Shown: positions 8,760 to 17,309, numbered from the stretch's first letter. The stretch is DNA of 37,482 nt from an uncultured Bacilli bacterium (GCA_934098345.1 CAKONX010000003.1:1-37482); one strand, 5' to 3'. Notes: generated from the sequence alone by a model not told the origin. Program-made: numbers and translations.

Positions 8760-9517
8760 GATTGTATTTCAGCAATTTTTTCAAATACCTCAGCAGCATT
8801 TTCTTTATTAATATCATTATATCCAAGTTCTCTTAAAGCTTGTACTCTAACTGTATTTAATTGTTGTGTACGTGTAAGTACTTCTTCTTTTTTTTCTTCA
8901 AGATCTTGAATGAATCTATTTCTTGACTCAATTACCCTTGCCTTGCTTGCTCCCCCACTATTATATAATGAGAAAGCAGAGTGGATAATTCCTTCAAAAA
9001 TAAATTGCTTATCTTCATTAAATCTAAATACATTAGGAGAAGTAAAACCAGTTGCTTTAGATAAATATGCAAGTAAATATTTAATCTCCGTAATATTATC
9101 CATACTTTGTAACATATGATAAACATATTGAAGTGCATAGAAATTATCTTCATGATCATCTTCTGTTAATTTTTCTTTAATTAAGAATGTTATATCACTT
9201 ATTAAAGCTTGTTCTTCTTTCTTTAAACCTTTTAAGTCTAGAAAATCATTTTCATGAGTTTCTTTTACTCCATCATTTAATCTATCCTCTACTGCTAATA
9301 AATATTCAGTATTGACTTTTATATTAGCAATTGTATCAGCATCTCCATCTTCTATATCTAAAAGTTTTAATAATAAAATTTTCTTTTCTTTTGGCCATTT
9401 ATTTAAATTTTCAAATTCTAGATAGTTATATACCATTTGTCTTGAAACTCCTAAGTATTTAGCTAATCTAACTTTTGATATACCTAATTCACTTAATAAT
9501 TTATTTAACTCTTCCAT
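8747..9517 (-). CDS. HTH (Xre-like) DNA-binding protein with an uncharacterised C-terminal region
   Basis: The protein has 256 residues. The N-terminal 45 residues form a helix-turn-helix; the LGISKVRLAKYLGVSRQMVY region at about 11-30 has the classical pattern, so DNA binding is likely. The rest is mainly helical and charged, with a possible coiled coil around 205-235 (EEKKEEVLTRTQQLNTVRVQ). The ligand and target genes are unknown. It is a single-gene unit with a good promoter at 9550-9579 and its own terminator. TTACAT elements around that promoter could be autoregulatory sites. No phage genes lie nearby, so a chromosomal regulator is as likely as a mobile-element remnant. Confidence 0.75.
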   Translation of the reverse strand: MEELNKLLSELGISKVRLAKYLGVSRQMVYNYLEFENLNKWPKEKKILLLKLLDIEDGDADTIANIKVNTEYLLAVEDRLNDGVKETHENDFLDLKGLKKEEQALISDITFLIKEKLTEDDHEDNFYALQYVYHMLQSMDNITEIKYLLAYLSKATGFTSPNVFRFNEDKQFIFEGIIHSAFSLYNSGGASKARVIESRNRFIQDLEEKKEEVLTRTQQLNTVRVQALRELGYNDINKENAAEVFEKIAEIQSRKV

Positions 9518-9538
9518 CTTGTCAAGTCCCTTCTCTAT

Positions 9539-9590
9539 TTTACATACTCATCATAACAAAAAATGTAATAAAGTGTCAATAGTTTACATA
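9539..9590. promoter_or_regulatory. Three TTACAT elements spanning the regulator promoter, candidate operators
   Basis: TTTACATA occurs at 9539-9546 and again at 9583-9590, and the inverted core ATGTAA is at 9563-9568 between the -35 and -10. The cores are spaced 23 and 21 bases apart, close to two helical turns. Autoregulation by the HTH protein is inference. Confidence 0.35.
9550..9579 (-). promoter_or_regulatory. Sigma-A-type promoter of the HTH regulator
   Basis: On the minus strand a perfect TTGACA (9574-9579) is followed after 18 bases by TATGAT (9550-9555), about 33 bases upstream of the regulator's ATG. Confidence 0.75.
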
Positions 9591-9610
9591 TTATTTATAA
9601 CAAAATTGCA

Positions 9611-9632
9611 AAAAAAAAGAGCCTAAGCTCTT
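9611..9632 (-). terminator. Intrinsic terminator after efp
   Basis: A 6-bp stem (9617-9622 with 9627-9632) has loop CTAA, which contains the efp TAG stop. A run of A at 9611-9616 gives a T tract on the minus strand. Confidence 0.85.
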
Positions 9633-10183
9633 CCTGCATATTTTCCATCAGCAGTAGATATTAAAATCTTTTCTCCTTGATTTATAAATAGTGGAACTTT
9701 TACAACATAACCAGTTTCAATTTTTGCATCTTTTTGAGCATTGTTAGTTGTGTTTCCTTTTACTGCTTCACTTGTTTCAACTATTTCATATTCAACTTTT
9801 TCTGGTAAATTTATTCCTAAAATTTCACCTTCATACATTGTTATTGAAATATCTAATCCTTCTTTTAAGAATTTTATTTGATCTTTTAATTTTTCAGCAG
9901 GAATTTCAAGTTGTTCATAAGTTTCTGTATTCATAAATACATAACTATCTCCCATAGAATATAAGTATTGCATTGGAAGTCTATCAACTCTTGCTCTTTC
10001 AATTTTTATATTTGTATTATAAGTTTCTTCAACTAATGAACCAGTTCTAAGATTTCTTAATTTCATTTTCATAAAAGCAGAACCTTTACCTGGTTTAACG
10101 TGTTGGAACTCTTCAATTAAACATAATTTACCATCAATAATGATAGTCATTCCGTTTTTAATATCATTAATATTTATGTTCAT
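9623..10183 (-). CDS. efp: Elongation factor P
   Basis: EF-P binds stalled ribosomes between the P and E sites and speeds peptide bond formation at polyproline stretches. The N-terminal KOW-like domain carries the exposed loop KPGKGSAF with K33 at the tip, the position modified in many bacteria; two OB-fold domains follow. Its 186 residues are the family's usual length, and the C-terminus reads ISTADGKYAGRA. A GGGAGGTAAT ribosome site precedes the ATG. It follows rpmG, 74 bases downstream on the same strand, and ends in its own terminator. No gene for a K33-modifying enzyme (EpmA, EarP or YmfI type) was recognised in the window. Confidence 0.96.
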   Translation of the reverse strand: MNININDIKNGMTIIIDGKLCLIEEFQHVKPGKGSAFMKMKLRNLRTGSLVEETYNTNIKIERARVDRLPMQYLYSMGDSYVFMNTETYEQLEIPAEKLKDQIKFLKEGLDISITMYEGEILGINLPEKVEYEIVETSEAVKGNTTNNAQKDAKIETGYVVKVPLFINQGEKILISTADGKYAGRA

Positions 10184-10257
10184 GATATTACCTCCCTAAA
10201 TACTATTTGTTATTAATATAGTTTTATTTAATAAGTTATACAATTTATATAATATTA

Positions 10258-10437
10258 CTACTTACCAATTTTTGCTTCTTTGAATACTTGTACTGATTTA
10301 CATTTTGGGCAATATTTATGTAATTCTAATTTTTCAGTTGTATTTTTAGTATTCTTTTCAGTGTGTCTTATCATATATCCACATTTAGAACATTTTAAAC
10401 CAATAGGTGTTCTAGCGTCTGTTTTTCCTTTTGCCAT
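10258..10437 (-). CDS. rpmG: 50S ribosomal protein L33, zinc-ribbon form
   Basis: This is a 59-residue protein. It has paired CxxC motifs at residues 16-19 (CSKC) and 43-46 (CPKC) and the L33 core EKLELHKYCPKC, so it is the zinc-binding (C+) type. It is a component of the large ribosomal subunit. An N-terminal extension (MAKGKTDARTPIG) precedes the usual L33 start. The ATG at 10437 follows a strong GGAGG ribosome site. It lies between the PBP gene upstream and efp downstream on the same strand. Some Firmicutes have zinc-free paralogues induced by zinc limitation; none was seen here. Confidence 0.92.
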   Translation of the reverse strand: MAKGKTDARTPIGLKCSKCGYMIRHTEKNTKNTTEKLELHKYCPKCKSVQVFKEAKIGK

Positions 10438-10486
10438 AAAGTTTTAGCCTCCTCACTTGTAAACTATATGTATTTTAGCATATATA

Positions 10487-12412
10487 TTACGAATTTTCAA
10501 ACAAAATATTAGTAATATTACGTGATAGTTTACTATTTATTGGATATTTATATGTACTAGTCTCAGTTTTATATGAAATATTAGGAGAAATTATAGTAAT
10601 AGCATATTTAGGATTATCACTTGGAACATATGCAATAAATGATTTTGTGTAAGTAGAAACACCATTATAATAAGTTTCACTTGTACCAGTTTTACCAGAT
10701 CCATTTAAAGACTTATTTATATAGAAAGTAGCTGTTCCATTTGTAACAACTTTTCTTAATCCTTCTTTTATTCTTAAATATTTATCTTCATCTATCTCGT
10801 ATTTATTTAAAATTTCATCTGGATTTATAGTAGTTTTCTTAGAATTTTCATCAACTATTGAATCGGCTATTTTTAATTTGTATCTATTTTTACCGTTAGC
10901 AATGGTTGCAATATAATTATTTAACATAAGTGTAGTATACGTATCGTACTGGCCAATACTTAAATTTAATAGTAAATCACCTGATATAGTGCTTCCAGTT
11001 ATTCCAAGCTCCTCCCCTTCTATATCTATTTTAGTATAATCACCTAAACCAAGAGTTTTAAAATAATCACGATATTTATTAAAATCTTCTTTAGTTGGAT
11101 TAAATTTCATATTTCGATTATATGTATTACCTGTCATTTTAATTGCACCTATAAATTGATAGTAATTTGAAGAATATGCAAGAGCATCTATATCGTTTAT
11201 ATAACCTAAATCTTTCCATGAACACTTTTCTTTTTGAGAATACAATTTTACACATGAATCTTTAATCTTTTTATTATCAATTATTCCATATTTATAAAGG
11301 GTACTCATTGATGCTGCTTTAACAACTGAACCAACTGTATAAGAGTTTTTTAAGATGCCTATAGTGTTAGGTACAAACGTATCGTTTAAATATTCATAAC
11401 TAGACATCACTTCAATATGACCATTTGTTGGGTCACTTACTACTATATTAGACCCCTTATAATATTTAGCTGAAGGAAACTTTTTAGCTTTTAATATTTC
11501 TTCTTTTAATATATTATCTATTTTAACTTGTTTTTCAATATCAATAGTTAATATTAAATCTGAGCCTTTCTTTCCTTTATCTATTAAAGTTAATGTATTA
11601 TCAGGATTAATTTTATATTTTCTAGCCTCTCCTTTTAAATATTCTTCATAAGTACTTTCTAAAAAGGAAACACCAACAGTTGCATCTAATTTATATCCTT
11701 TACTTAAATAATATTCTTTCTTTTCTTTTTCTATTTTACCAATAGAACCAAATATTTGATTTAAAGATGTATCATATTTATATACTCTTATATAATCAAT
11801 ATCTATTCTTATTCCTTTTAAATTTAATTCATTTATCTTAGTAAGTTCTTCATCAGTTACATTTTTCTTTATTACTTTATCTTGATAACTATAACCTTTA
11901 TTCATTAAATTATATATTACTGCTTCTCTTTTATTTTCATCAGTCATAAGGCTTTCATCAATTAAACTATATTTATAATTAAGAAAATCATTTTCGGATA
12001 TTTTCCTATTTTTATATTTTTTTAATTTTAATTCACTTACTTTTTCATCTATATTAGTTTTATATTTTTTATATAAATATTCTTTTAAAGAAAGTTCTGT
12101 TATATCATAATTATCTAAATTTATTGTTTTAGCAATAAGAGATGCTATTTCAAGTTCATCTTTACTCGTAATATTTGGTATCTTAGTATAAATTAAGACA
12201 TTTATCCCTTTATTATCAACTAAGACATTACCAAATTTATCTAAAATACGTCCTCTTAATGTTGAATCAGATTCTACTATTTTATCATTTGCAAGTCTAG
12301 ATAATTCTAAATATTTTTCATGATTAATAATAGCTATATCATAAATACGTATAACTATTATCAGATTTATTATAAATAAAAGAATTTTTATAGTCGTGAT
12401 TTTCTTTTTCAT
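10487..12412 (-). CDS. Class B penicillin-binding protein, PBP2/SpoVD-like transpeptidase
   Basis: This peptidoglycan DD-transpeptidase has 641 residues and one N-terminal membrane anchor at about 5-24, the rest facing the cell surface. The dimerisation-domain motif RGRILDKFGNVL is at 53-64. The transpeptidase motifs are S362-V-V-K365, S414-S-N416 and K574-T-G576, so it should be catalytically active. A long Lys-rich insert (about 110-240) lies in the non-catalytic part. The SxxK box lacks the Pro common in the PGSTFK form (VGSVVK here), which is only mildly unusual. Whether it serves elongation or division cannot be read from the sequence. Its presence shows that the organism makes a wall. 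It is divergent from the 12461 gene. Confidence 0.9.
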   Translation of the reverse strand: MKKKITTIKILLFIINLIIVIRIYDIAIINHEKYLELSRLANDKIVESDSTLRGRILDKFGNVLVDNKGINVLIYTKIPNITSKDELEIASLIAKTINLDNYDITELSLKEYLYKKYKTNIDEKVSELKLKKYKNRKISENDFLNYKYSLIDESLMTDENKREAVIYNLMNKGYSYQDKVIKKNVTDEELTKINELNLKGIRIDIDYIRVYKYDTSLNQIFGSIGKIEKEKKEYYLSKGYKLDATVGVSFLESTYEEYLKGEARKYKINPDNTLTLIDKGKKGSDLILTIDIEKQVKIDNILKEEILKAKKFPSAKYYKGSNIVVSDPTNGHIEVMSSYEYLNDTFVPNTIGILKNSYTVGSVVKAASMSTLYKYGIIDNKKIKDSCVKLYSQKEKCSWKDLGYINDIDALAYSSNYYQFIGAIKMTGNTYNRNMKFNPTKEDFNKYRDYFKTLGLGDYTKIDIEGEELGITGSTISGDLLLNLSIGQYDTYTTLMLNNYIATIANGKNRYKLKIADSIVDENSKKTTINPDEILNKYEIDEDKYLRIKEGLRKVVTNGTATFYINKSLNGSGKTGTSETYYNGVSTYTKSFIAYVPSDNPKYAITIISPNISYKTETSTYKYPINSKLSRNITNILFENS

Positions 12413-12460
12413 ATTAATATATTAACCAATGAAGCATAAAATATAACGGAGGAATAAAAA

Positions 12461-12715
12461 ATGTCAAATATAATCGAAAATTTTATTGTAAATTTAAAGA
12501 AAGAAGATATTATTAAATTTGCAAACAAAAATCACTTGAATGTAAGCGATCATGAAATAAATTTTGTTTACTCATTCATTAAAAGTAATTATAAGCAAGT
12601 TTTAAAAAGTCCGAATTCTTTTGACTTAGCTCCTTATAAAAATGAATTTAGTAATGAAAATTATGTTTTTCTAAATAATCTAATTAATAAATATAGGAGA
12701 TTTTTAACAATATAA
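12461..12715 (+). CDS. DUF2624-like small protein (YqfT-like)
   Basis: This 84-residue soluble protein has the pattern of an N-terminal helix, then KKEDIIKFANKNHLNVSDHE, and a helical C-terminus ending NKYRRFL. It resembles the Bacilli family DUF2624 (B. subtilis YqfT), whose function is not known. The family call rests on recollection of the pattern. A strong GGAGG lies 7 bases before the ATG. It is alone on the plus strand between the divergent PBP gene and the convergent 12739 gene, and ends at a bidirectional terminator. Confidence 0.68.
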   Translation: MSNIIENFIVNLKKEDIIKFANKNHLNVSDHEINFVYSFIKSNYKQVLKSPNSFDLAPYKNEFSNENYVFLNNLINKYRRFLTI

Positions 12716-12740
12716 AAATGTTCAATTAAGAACATTTTTT
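12715..12740. terminator. Bidirectional intrinsic terminator
   Basis: A 9-bp stem (12715-12723 with 12730-12738) has a 6-base loop and T residues after it. It separates the convergent genes at 12461 and 12739. Confidence 0.85.
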
Positions 12741-13194
12741 ATTTTATAATTATTTCTTCATCATTATTGAAGTCTTTTTCTTTCATATTATCTTCTGAAT
12801 ATTCTTCAATAACTATCTCATGATAGTCATTAAAACTAGCTTTAAAGTTAGCACGATGATATTTAGGTTTCTTAAATAATTCGCCAACTATTGTAAAGTA
12901 GGATGCATTATTAGTTAGAAGTATATAATCATCTAATTCTACTAAATTAATATTAGCATTACTATAACCAATTTTTTCAAATTCACGTTTTGCATAATCT
13001 AATTTATCTTCACCATTATATTCCATTACTAATTTTAATACACTTTTAGTATCATTATCTATTTTTACAGTTGCGATCTTTTTAGAAACAAAATCAGCTA
13101 TAAATATAATTAGTATCATTGCACATATAATTGTTATAACTAAAACAATTGGGTTTTGATACATTTTTCTACTTTCATATAAATCTTTCTTCAC
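12739..13194 (-). CDS. Single-pass membrane protein, function unknown
   Basis: About 151 residues with one hydrophobic segment near residues 15-35 and a mostly acidic C-terminal part. The likely start is GTG at 13194, because AGGTGG at 13200-13205 lies 5 bases upstream and the protein then begins with KKDLYESRK; a GTG at 13203 overlaps that ribosome site and is unlikely. The soluble part contains YAKREFEKIGYSNANINLVE followed by a beta-rich stretch. It is downstream of the 13246 gene and uvrC on the same strand, 51 bases away. I do not recognise a family. Confidence 0.7.
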   Translation of the reverse strand: MKKDLYESRKMYQNPIVLVITIICAMILIIFIADFVSKKIATVKIDNDTKSVLKLVMEYNGEDKLDYAKREFEKIGYSNANINLVELDDYILLTNNASYFTIVGELFKKPKYHRANFKASFNDYHEIVIEEYSEDNMKEKDFNNDEEIIIK

Positions 13195-13245
13195 ACTTAC
13201 CACCTAGTATAATTTTATAATAAATCAGATTTAGGTTCAAGATAT

Positions 13246-13791
13246 TTATAGCCATTTATCTTCATTAAATACTAACTTTTTTTCTTTTATAAGTGCATAA
13301 GCTTCTTGATCTGCTTCCTTTGTTGGGGTAAATGAAGAAGCGTATTTTAATCGTGCTTCTGCAAGTGTACTATAATCAATTGGCTCATAATAAAGAATTT
13401 CTTTTATGTTTTCACTTGTTATAAAAGCCCTAGGTAGACGATATTCAATTAAATATTCTACATATTTACCTACACCAACATATTGTTTTAATATTTCCTC
13501 ATCAATATCAAAGACGACTATATAATTTTGTTTTGTACTATTTCGACAAAAATATCCAGCATTAAGAATAAATTTAGATAAGAAAATATATTGATTTTTA
13601 TAACAGTCTTCACTTACAAATTTTTTTATTTCTTCAATTGGTTCACTGTACAAGTATTCAGGAATATAATCAAATGTATTTTTTCGTGGTATTATTACGT
13701 CTTTTTCTGGTACTTTTTCATATATGTAAAATTCATCATTTTCGAGTTTTTTAATTTGTTCAAGAGTAAATCCTCCATTAAATACAAACAT
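13246..13791 (-). CDS. Conserved-looking cytoplasmic protein, function unknown
   Basis: This 181-residue protein has no signal peptide or membrane segment. It starts MFVFNGGFTLEQIKKLEN and has a central beta-rich part (YIVVFDIDEEILKQYVGVG, then IEYRLPRAFITSENIKEILY) and an acidic C-terminus. The I-E-Y-R-L-P-x-A-F-I segment recalls proteins that sense or bind a small ligand, but I cannot assign a family. An AGGAGGG ribosome site lies just before the ATG, within the gap of 8 bases after the uvrC stop, so it is almost certainly co-transcribed with uvrC. Confidence 0.7.
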   Translation of the reverse strand: MFVFNGGFTLEQIKKLENDEFYIYEKVPEKDVIIPRKNTFDYIPEYLYSEPIEEIKKFVSEDCYKNQYIFLSKFILNAGYFCRNSTKQNYIVVFDIDEEILKQYVGVGKYVEYLIEYRLPRAFITSENIKEILYYEPIDYSTLAEARLKYASSFTPTKEADQEAYALIKEKKLVFNEDKWL

Positions 13792-13799
13792 ATACCCTC

Positions 13800-15575
13800 C
13801 TACTTATCTTCTTTATTATAAAAAGATTCTAAATAATTTTTTAAATATACACTTACTTTATGAGGAAGGATTTGGTCTAATTCTTCAATACTGGCCTCAT
13901 TTATTTTTTTAGCAGAACCATATTTCTTCATAAGTTCTTTTTTTCTAACGTCCCCGATTCCTTCTACATTATCAAGAAGGCTTTTAATAGACCCCTTACT
14001 TCTAAGTTCACGGTGATAGTTAATCGTAAATCTATGTACTTCATCTTGAATACGAGTTAAGTAATGAAATAAATTAGATGTATAGTCTATCTTATATGAT
14101 TCTAAAGTATCTCCGTCTAGAAGTTCATTAGTTCTATGCTTATCGTTCTTTACAAGACCACATACTTTAATATTTAAATGAAGTGCATTAATTGTGTCTT
14201 TGACAGCATGAATTTGGTTAATACCTCCATCTACTAATATTAGATCTGGAAATTCACCATGTTCAACTAAAGCACGATAATATCTTCTATAGGTAACTTC
14301 TTTCATTGTGTTGTAATCATCATTCTTATCTACACTTACTTTATATTTACGGTAATCCTTCTTTGATGGAAGACCGTCTTTAAAAACAACCATACCCGAA
14401 ACAGCAAATGTACCAAATAAATTGGAGTTATCAAATGAATCAATTCGGTTTATTTTTATACCAAGTAAATTTTCAAGTTCTTCATTTGCGCCACTTGTTC
14501 TAGCAAGTTTATTTTGAATGGTTTGAAAATTATTTTGCAAATTAATTTTAGCATTATTGTAAGCCATATCAAGGATAGTCTTTTTATCACCCTTTTCGGC
14601 AGTTATAACTTTAGTGTTTATAGCTTCACTTAAAATATCAGTATTTAAATCTTTATTAACTATAATAAATGATGGAACTTCATTTTTAGTATAAAAAACT
14701 GCTAATGCACTTTCTATATCATTTATGGCATCATCACTTGCAACTGGTATTATTTTATTTTTACCACCAACTAGTTTACCAGTACGAATAAAGAATATTT
14801 CTATTGATATAAAACCGGAATCAAAATAATAGTTTATTACATCCATACTAGATCTATCACTTATCTCAACTCTTTGTTTTTCTTGAATAACTTTGATATA
14901 CTCTAGATCTTTCTTTAAATCAAGAGCAAGTTCATAATTCATTGCATCACTGGCAATTTGAATTTTTTCCATAAGTTTATTTATTAAAATAGAATCATTT
15001 CCATTTAAAAACCCAAGAATTTCTTTTTCCATTTTATCTATTTCTTCATCACTTATTTTTTTTACACAATATCCAAGACATTCATGAATGTGATAATAAA
15101 GACAAAGTTCATGACCATTTGTACATTTTTTTAATGGGTATAGTCTATTAATTAAGTTAACCATTTTTCTGGCAGCAGATGCATTAACATATGGACCAAA
15201 TAGATGTTTATTCTCACGCTTTTTTACACTTAAATATCTAACAACTTTTAAAGTTGGATATGGTTTCCTTTTATATTCAATATAAGGGTAACTCTTATCA
15301 TCTTTAAGTAAAATATTATATTTTGGATCATATTTTTTTATTAAATTAATTTCTAATATAAAAGATTCAAGTTCACTGGTAGTTACAATATATTCAAAAT
15401 CAGCTATTTCCGAAACAAGTTTTTTAGTCTTACCAGTTACTCTTCCATTAAAATAAGAAGATAATCTATTTTTTAAATCTTTTGCTTTACCAACATATAT
15501 AATAACTCCATTTTTATCTTTCATTTGATAACTTCCTGGTAAATGAGGAACAAGCTTAAGTTTTTCTGATATCAT
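13800..15575 (-). CDS. uvrC: UvrABC excinuclease subunit C
   Basis: UvrC makes both incisions in nucleotide excision repair. The GIY-YIG nuclease domain is at the N-terminus (PGSYQMKDKNGVIIYVGKAK, residues 13-32). C151, C158, C166 and C170 match the cysteine cluster region. A UVR-type helical segment (YELALDLKKDLEYI) follows. The RNase H-like C-terminal nuclease is marked by DNSNLFGTFAVSGMVVF and LVDGG, and a tandem helix-hairpin-helix (NVEGIGDVRKKELMKKYG) ends the protein. Its 591 residues are normal. A GGTGA ribosome site precedes the ATG. An overlapping ATTTGCAAAT palindrome at its promoter may be a regulatory site. Confidence 0.96.
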   Translation of the reverse strand: MISEKLKLVPHLPGSYQMKDKNGVIIYVGKAKDLKNRLSSYFNGRVTGKTKKLVSEIADFEYIVTTSELESFILEINLIKKYDPKYNILLKDDKSYPYIEYKRKPYPTLKVVRYLSVKKRENKHLFGPYVNASAARKMVNLINRLYPLKKCTNGHELCLYYHIHECLGYCVKKISDEEIDKMEKEILGFLNGNDSILINKLMEKIQIASDAMNYELALDLKKDLEYIKVIQEKQRVEISDRSSMDVINYYFDSGFISIEIFFIRTGKLVGGKNKIIPVASDDAINDIESALAVFYTKNEVPSFIIVNKDLNTDILSEAINTKVITAEKGDKKTILDMAYNNAKINLQNNFQTIQNKLARTSGANEELENLLGIKINRIDSFDNSNLFGTFAVSGMVVFKDGLPSKKDYRKYKVSVDKNDDYNTMKEVTYRRYYRALVEHGEFPDLILVDGGINQIHAVKDTINALHLNIKVCGLVKNDKHRTNELLDGDTLESYKIDYTSNLFHYLTRIQDEVHRFTINYHRELRSKGSIKSLLDNVEGIGDVRKKELMKKYGSAKKINEASIEELDQILPHKVSVYLKNYLESFYNKEDK

Positions 15576-15604
15576 AGATTCACCTTCTTTTCTTTAATTT
15601 TAAT

Positions 15605-15635
15605 ATTATAGTTTAAATAATTCTTATTTGCAAAT
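15605..15635 (-). promoter_or_regulatory. uvrC promoter with an overlapping ATTTGCAAAT palindrome
   Basis: On the minus strand TTGCAA (15628-15633), a 17-base spacer and a perfect TATAAT (15605-15610) lie 30 bases upstream of the uvrC ATG. A 10-bp palindrome ATTTGCAAAT at 15626-15635 overlaps the -35, a position where a bound repressor would block RNA polymerase. Confidence 0.55.
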
Positions 15636-15703
15636 TAATTAACATACACTTATATTATAACAAAAGAATACACATTTATGTTATCATATATTCAGGTGGT
15701 TAC

Positions 15704-16051
15704 ATGGAACTTATAAATACATATACTTATGAAATTAAAAAGTCTAAATTTATTGGTATTCTTTATAAAGTTAATTCAATTGATGAAGTAAATTATATTT
15801 TAAAAAGCTTACAAACCGAACATAAAAAAGCAAGACACATACCTTATGCATATAAAATTGGACCACTTGCTAAAAAAAGTGATGACAAAGAACCTGCTAA
15901 TACAGCAGGCACACCTATTTATAATGTCATTGAAAGAAATAATTTAGATAATGTATTAATTGTTGTAATAAGATATTTTGGAGGTATTAAACTTGGTGCT
16001 GGCCCACTTTTAAGAAGTTATGCAAAAGCAGCAAATGAAGTAATAAAATAA
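15704..16051 (+). CDS. YigZ/IMPACT family protein, N-terminal domain only
   Basis: The 115 residues cover the UPF0029/IMPACT N-terminal domain: KKSKFIG near the start, KKARHIPYAYKIG in the middle, then EPANTAGTPIYNVI and VIRYFGGIKLGAGPLLRSYA. Bacterial YigZ/YvyE proteins are about 200-215 residues, with a second ferredoxin-like domain (DUF1949); that domain is absent here, because the frame stops at TAA right after the first one. AGGTGG lies about 6 bases before the ATG. The family's cellular role is poorly defined, with links to translation regulation in eukaryotic IMPACT. It is divergent from uvrC. Whether the short form is natural or a loss is not visible here. Confidence 0.87.
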   Translation: MELINTYTYEIKKSKFIGILYKVNSIDEVNYILKSLQTEHKKARHIPYAYKIGPLAKKSDDKEPANTAGTPIYNVIERNNLDNVLIVVIRYFGGIKLGAGPLLRSYAKAANEVIK

Positions 16052-16084
16052 AAATAATATAATATATTTTATTAGGTGAAAAAA

Positions 16085-16429
16085 ATGAAAAAATATATTT
16101 ATATTAACTTGATTCCAATTTCTTCAATATTAGTAATTTCAATAATATTATCTTTGTTTAATTTATTAAGTATTGGTATTCATCCAATGATTTATATTAT
16201 TTTAATGATTCTTATTATGTACATTTACGGATATTTAATATCTAAAAATTCAAATGAACGAGGATATATTAAAGGACTTTTAGCTGGATTTTTATACTCT
16301 TTATTTTTCTTTTTATTAACATTAATATTTAATTTAGGTTTATCTTTATATATGATTATTTTTTATCTAATATTAATAATATCTTCTTCTTTAGGAGCAA
16401 TGACTTTCAATTTAAAAAAGAATAGCTAA
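16085..16429 (+). CDS. TIGR04086-like four-helix membrane protein
   Basis: This is a 114-residue integral membrane protein with four hydrophobic segments (about 5-25, 33-52, 66-86 and 90-107). The pattern, including a central GYIKGLLAGFLYSLFFF stretch, resembles the Firmicutes family TIGR04086 (YrzE in Bacillus), whose function is unknown. AGGTGA at 16074-16079 sits 5 bases before the ATG at 16085; a GTG at 16076 lies inside that ribosome site, so 16085 is the better start. It follows the YigZ gene by 33 bases. Its TAA lies in the loop of the terminator shared with the convergent TMEM43-like gene. Confidence 0.75.
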   Translation: MKKYIYINLIPISSILVISIILSLFNLLSIGIHPMIYIILMILIMYIYGYLISKNSNERGYIKGLLAGFLYSLFFFLLTLIFNLGLSLYMIIFYLILIISSSLGAMTFNLKKNS

Positions 16430-16440
16430 ACTATTCTTTT
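16416..16440. terminator. Bidirectional intrinsic terminator with both stops inside
   Basis: A perfect 10-bp stem (16416-16425 with 16431-16440) has loop CTAAA. The plus-strand TAA (16427-16429) is in the loop and the minus-strand TAG (16431-16433) is at the top of the stem, so the two coding regions are 1 base apart. Confidence 0.88.
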
Positions 16441-17276
16441 TTCATTAAGAAAATTATTCCAATTACACTTAGTATAAGTGATGTTATAATAAAGAAATTA
16501 TTTCTAAAGTAATTACCCTTTTTATAAGTATCGACTACATCTTCTCCAGTTTTTATACCGCTTAAAACATCTAAAATTTGATTATCATCTTCTGTTTCAT
16601 ATTCAGTAATAGTCTCATCATCTTGTTTACCAAAAATAGTAATTTCTTTTTGAGCATTGTAAGCGTAAGATATACGAATGTCACCAACACTTGGAGATTC
16701 AATATTTTTAGAATTAGTAATATAATTTCCGCTTACACTAAAACTTTTAGGTAATTTTTTTAATGTAATATTACTTAAATCTAATTCTTTAGTTTCTAAC
16801 TTCTCAAGTATTTTATCATTTAATTTAAAGGCTCCAAGTTTAGCATCATTTGCATAAAATGATTTGTTTGCATAACTAATGCTTTTTGGATTTTCATATC
16901 TGTCTTTTATTTCAAATTTACTTGAATCTACAAGTTCATTCATCCATTTTTGACGATATGTATATGTAGTCTTTCCATTATTTATTTCAGTTTCTTGAAT
17001 CCAAACAAATACTTCAACATTTCTTTTTAAAATAGCTGTATCAACATTTAAATTAAATTCTTTGTCGTTTGCCTCTCCTTCATAAGAAATATTTCCGCTT
17101 ACATTAATTAGGTTTCCGTTATAACTACTATCAATCTTGTCTGCATCTACATCAGTATATTTTTGGTTTAATTCACTTGCTAGTTCATTTTCTTTTAAAT
17201 TAAGAAAAATGGTCATACCAAATAAAAAACAAGAAAATGCGATGAAAAATACCCCAGTGTATAAATTTTTTTTCAT
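16431..17276 (-). CDS. TMEM43 (LUMA)-like membrane protein
   Basis: This 281-residue protein has one hydrophobic segment at about 7-26 and another at about 258-277, with a soluble domain between them. Residues 55-150 carry the TMEM43 pattern: NLINVSGNI, then LKRNVEVFVWIQETE, TYRQKWMNELVDSSKF, ENP and a K-LGAFKLN stretch. TMEM43 is known from animals as an inner nuclear membrane protein and occurs sporadically in bacteria, where its role is not known. A TAGGAGG ribosome site precedes the ATG. It lies directly downstream of the Cof-type phosphatase on the same strand (33-base gap). Assignment is by motif memory and fairly confident. Confidence 0.75.
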   Translation of the reverse strand: MKKNLYTGVFFIAFSCFLFGMTIFLNLKENELASELNQKYTDVDADKIDSSYNGNLINVSGNISYEGEANDKEFNLNVDTAILKRNVEVFVWIQETEINNGKTTYTYRQKWMNELVDSSKFEIKDRYENPKSISYANKSFYANDAKLGAFKLNDKILEKLETKELDLSNITLKKLPKSFSVSGNYITNSKNIESPSVGDIRISYAYNAQKEITIFGKQDDETITEYETEDDNQILDVLSGIKTGEDVVDTYKKGNYFRNNFFIITSLILSVIGIIFLMKKE

Positions 17277-17309
17277 AAGTTTCCTCCTACCACAATTATA
17301 TCATAAAAT

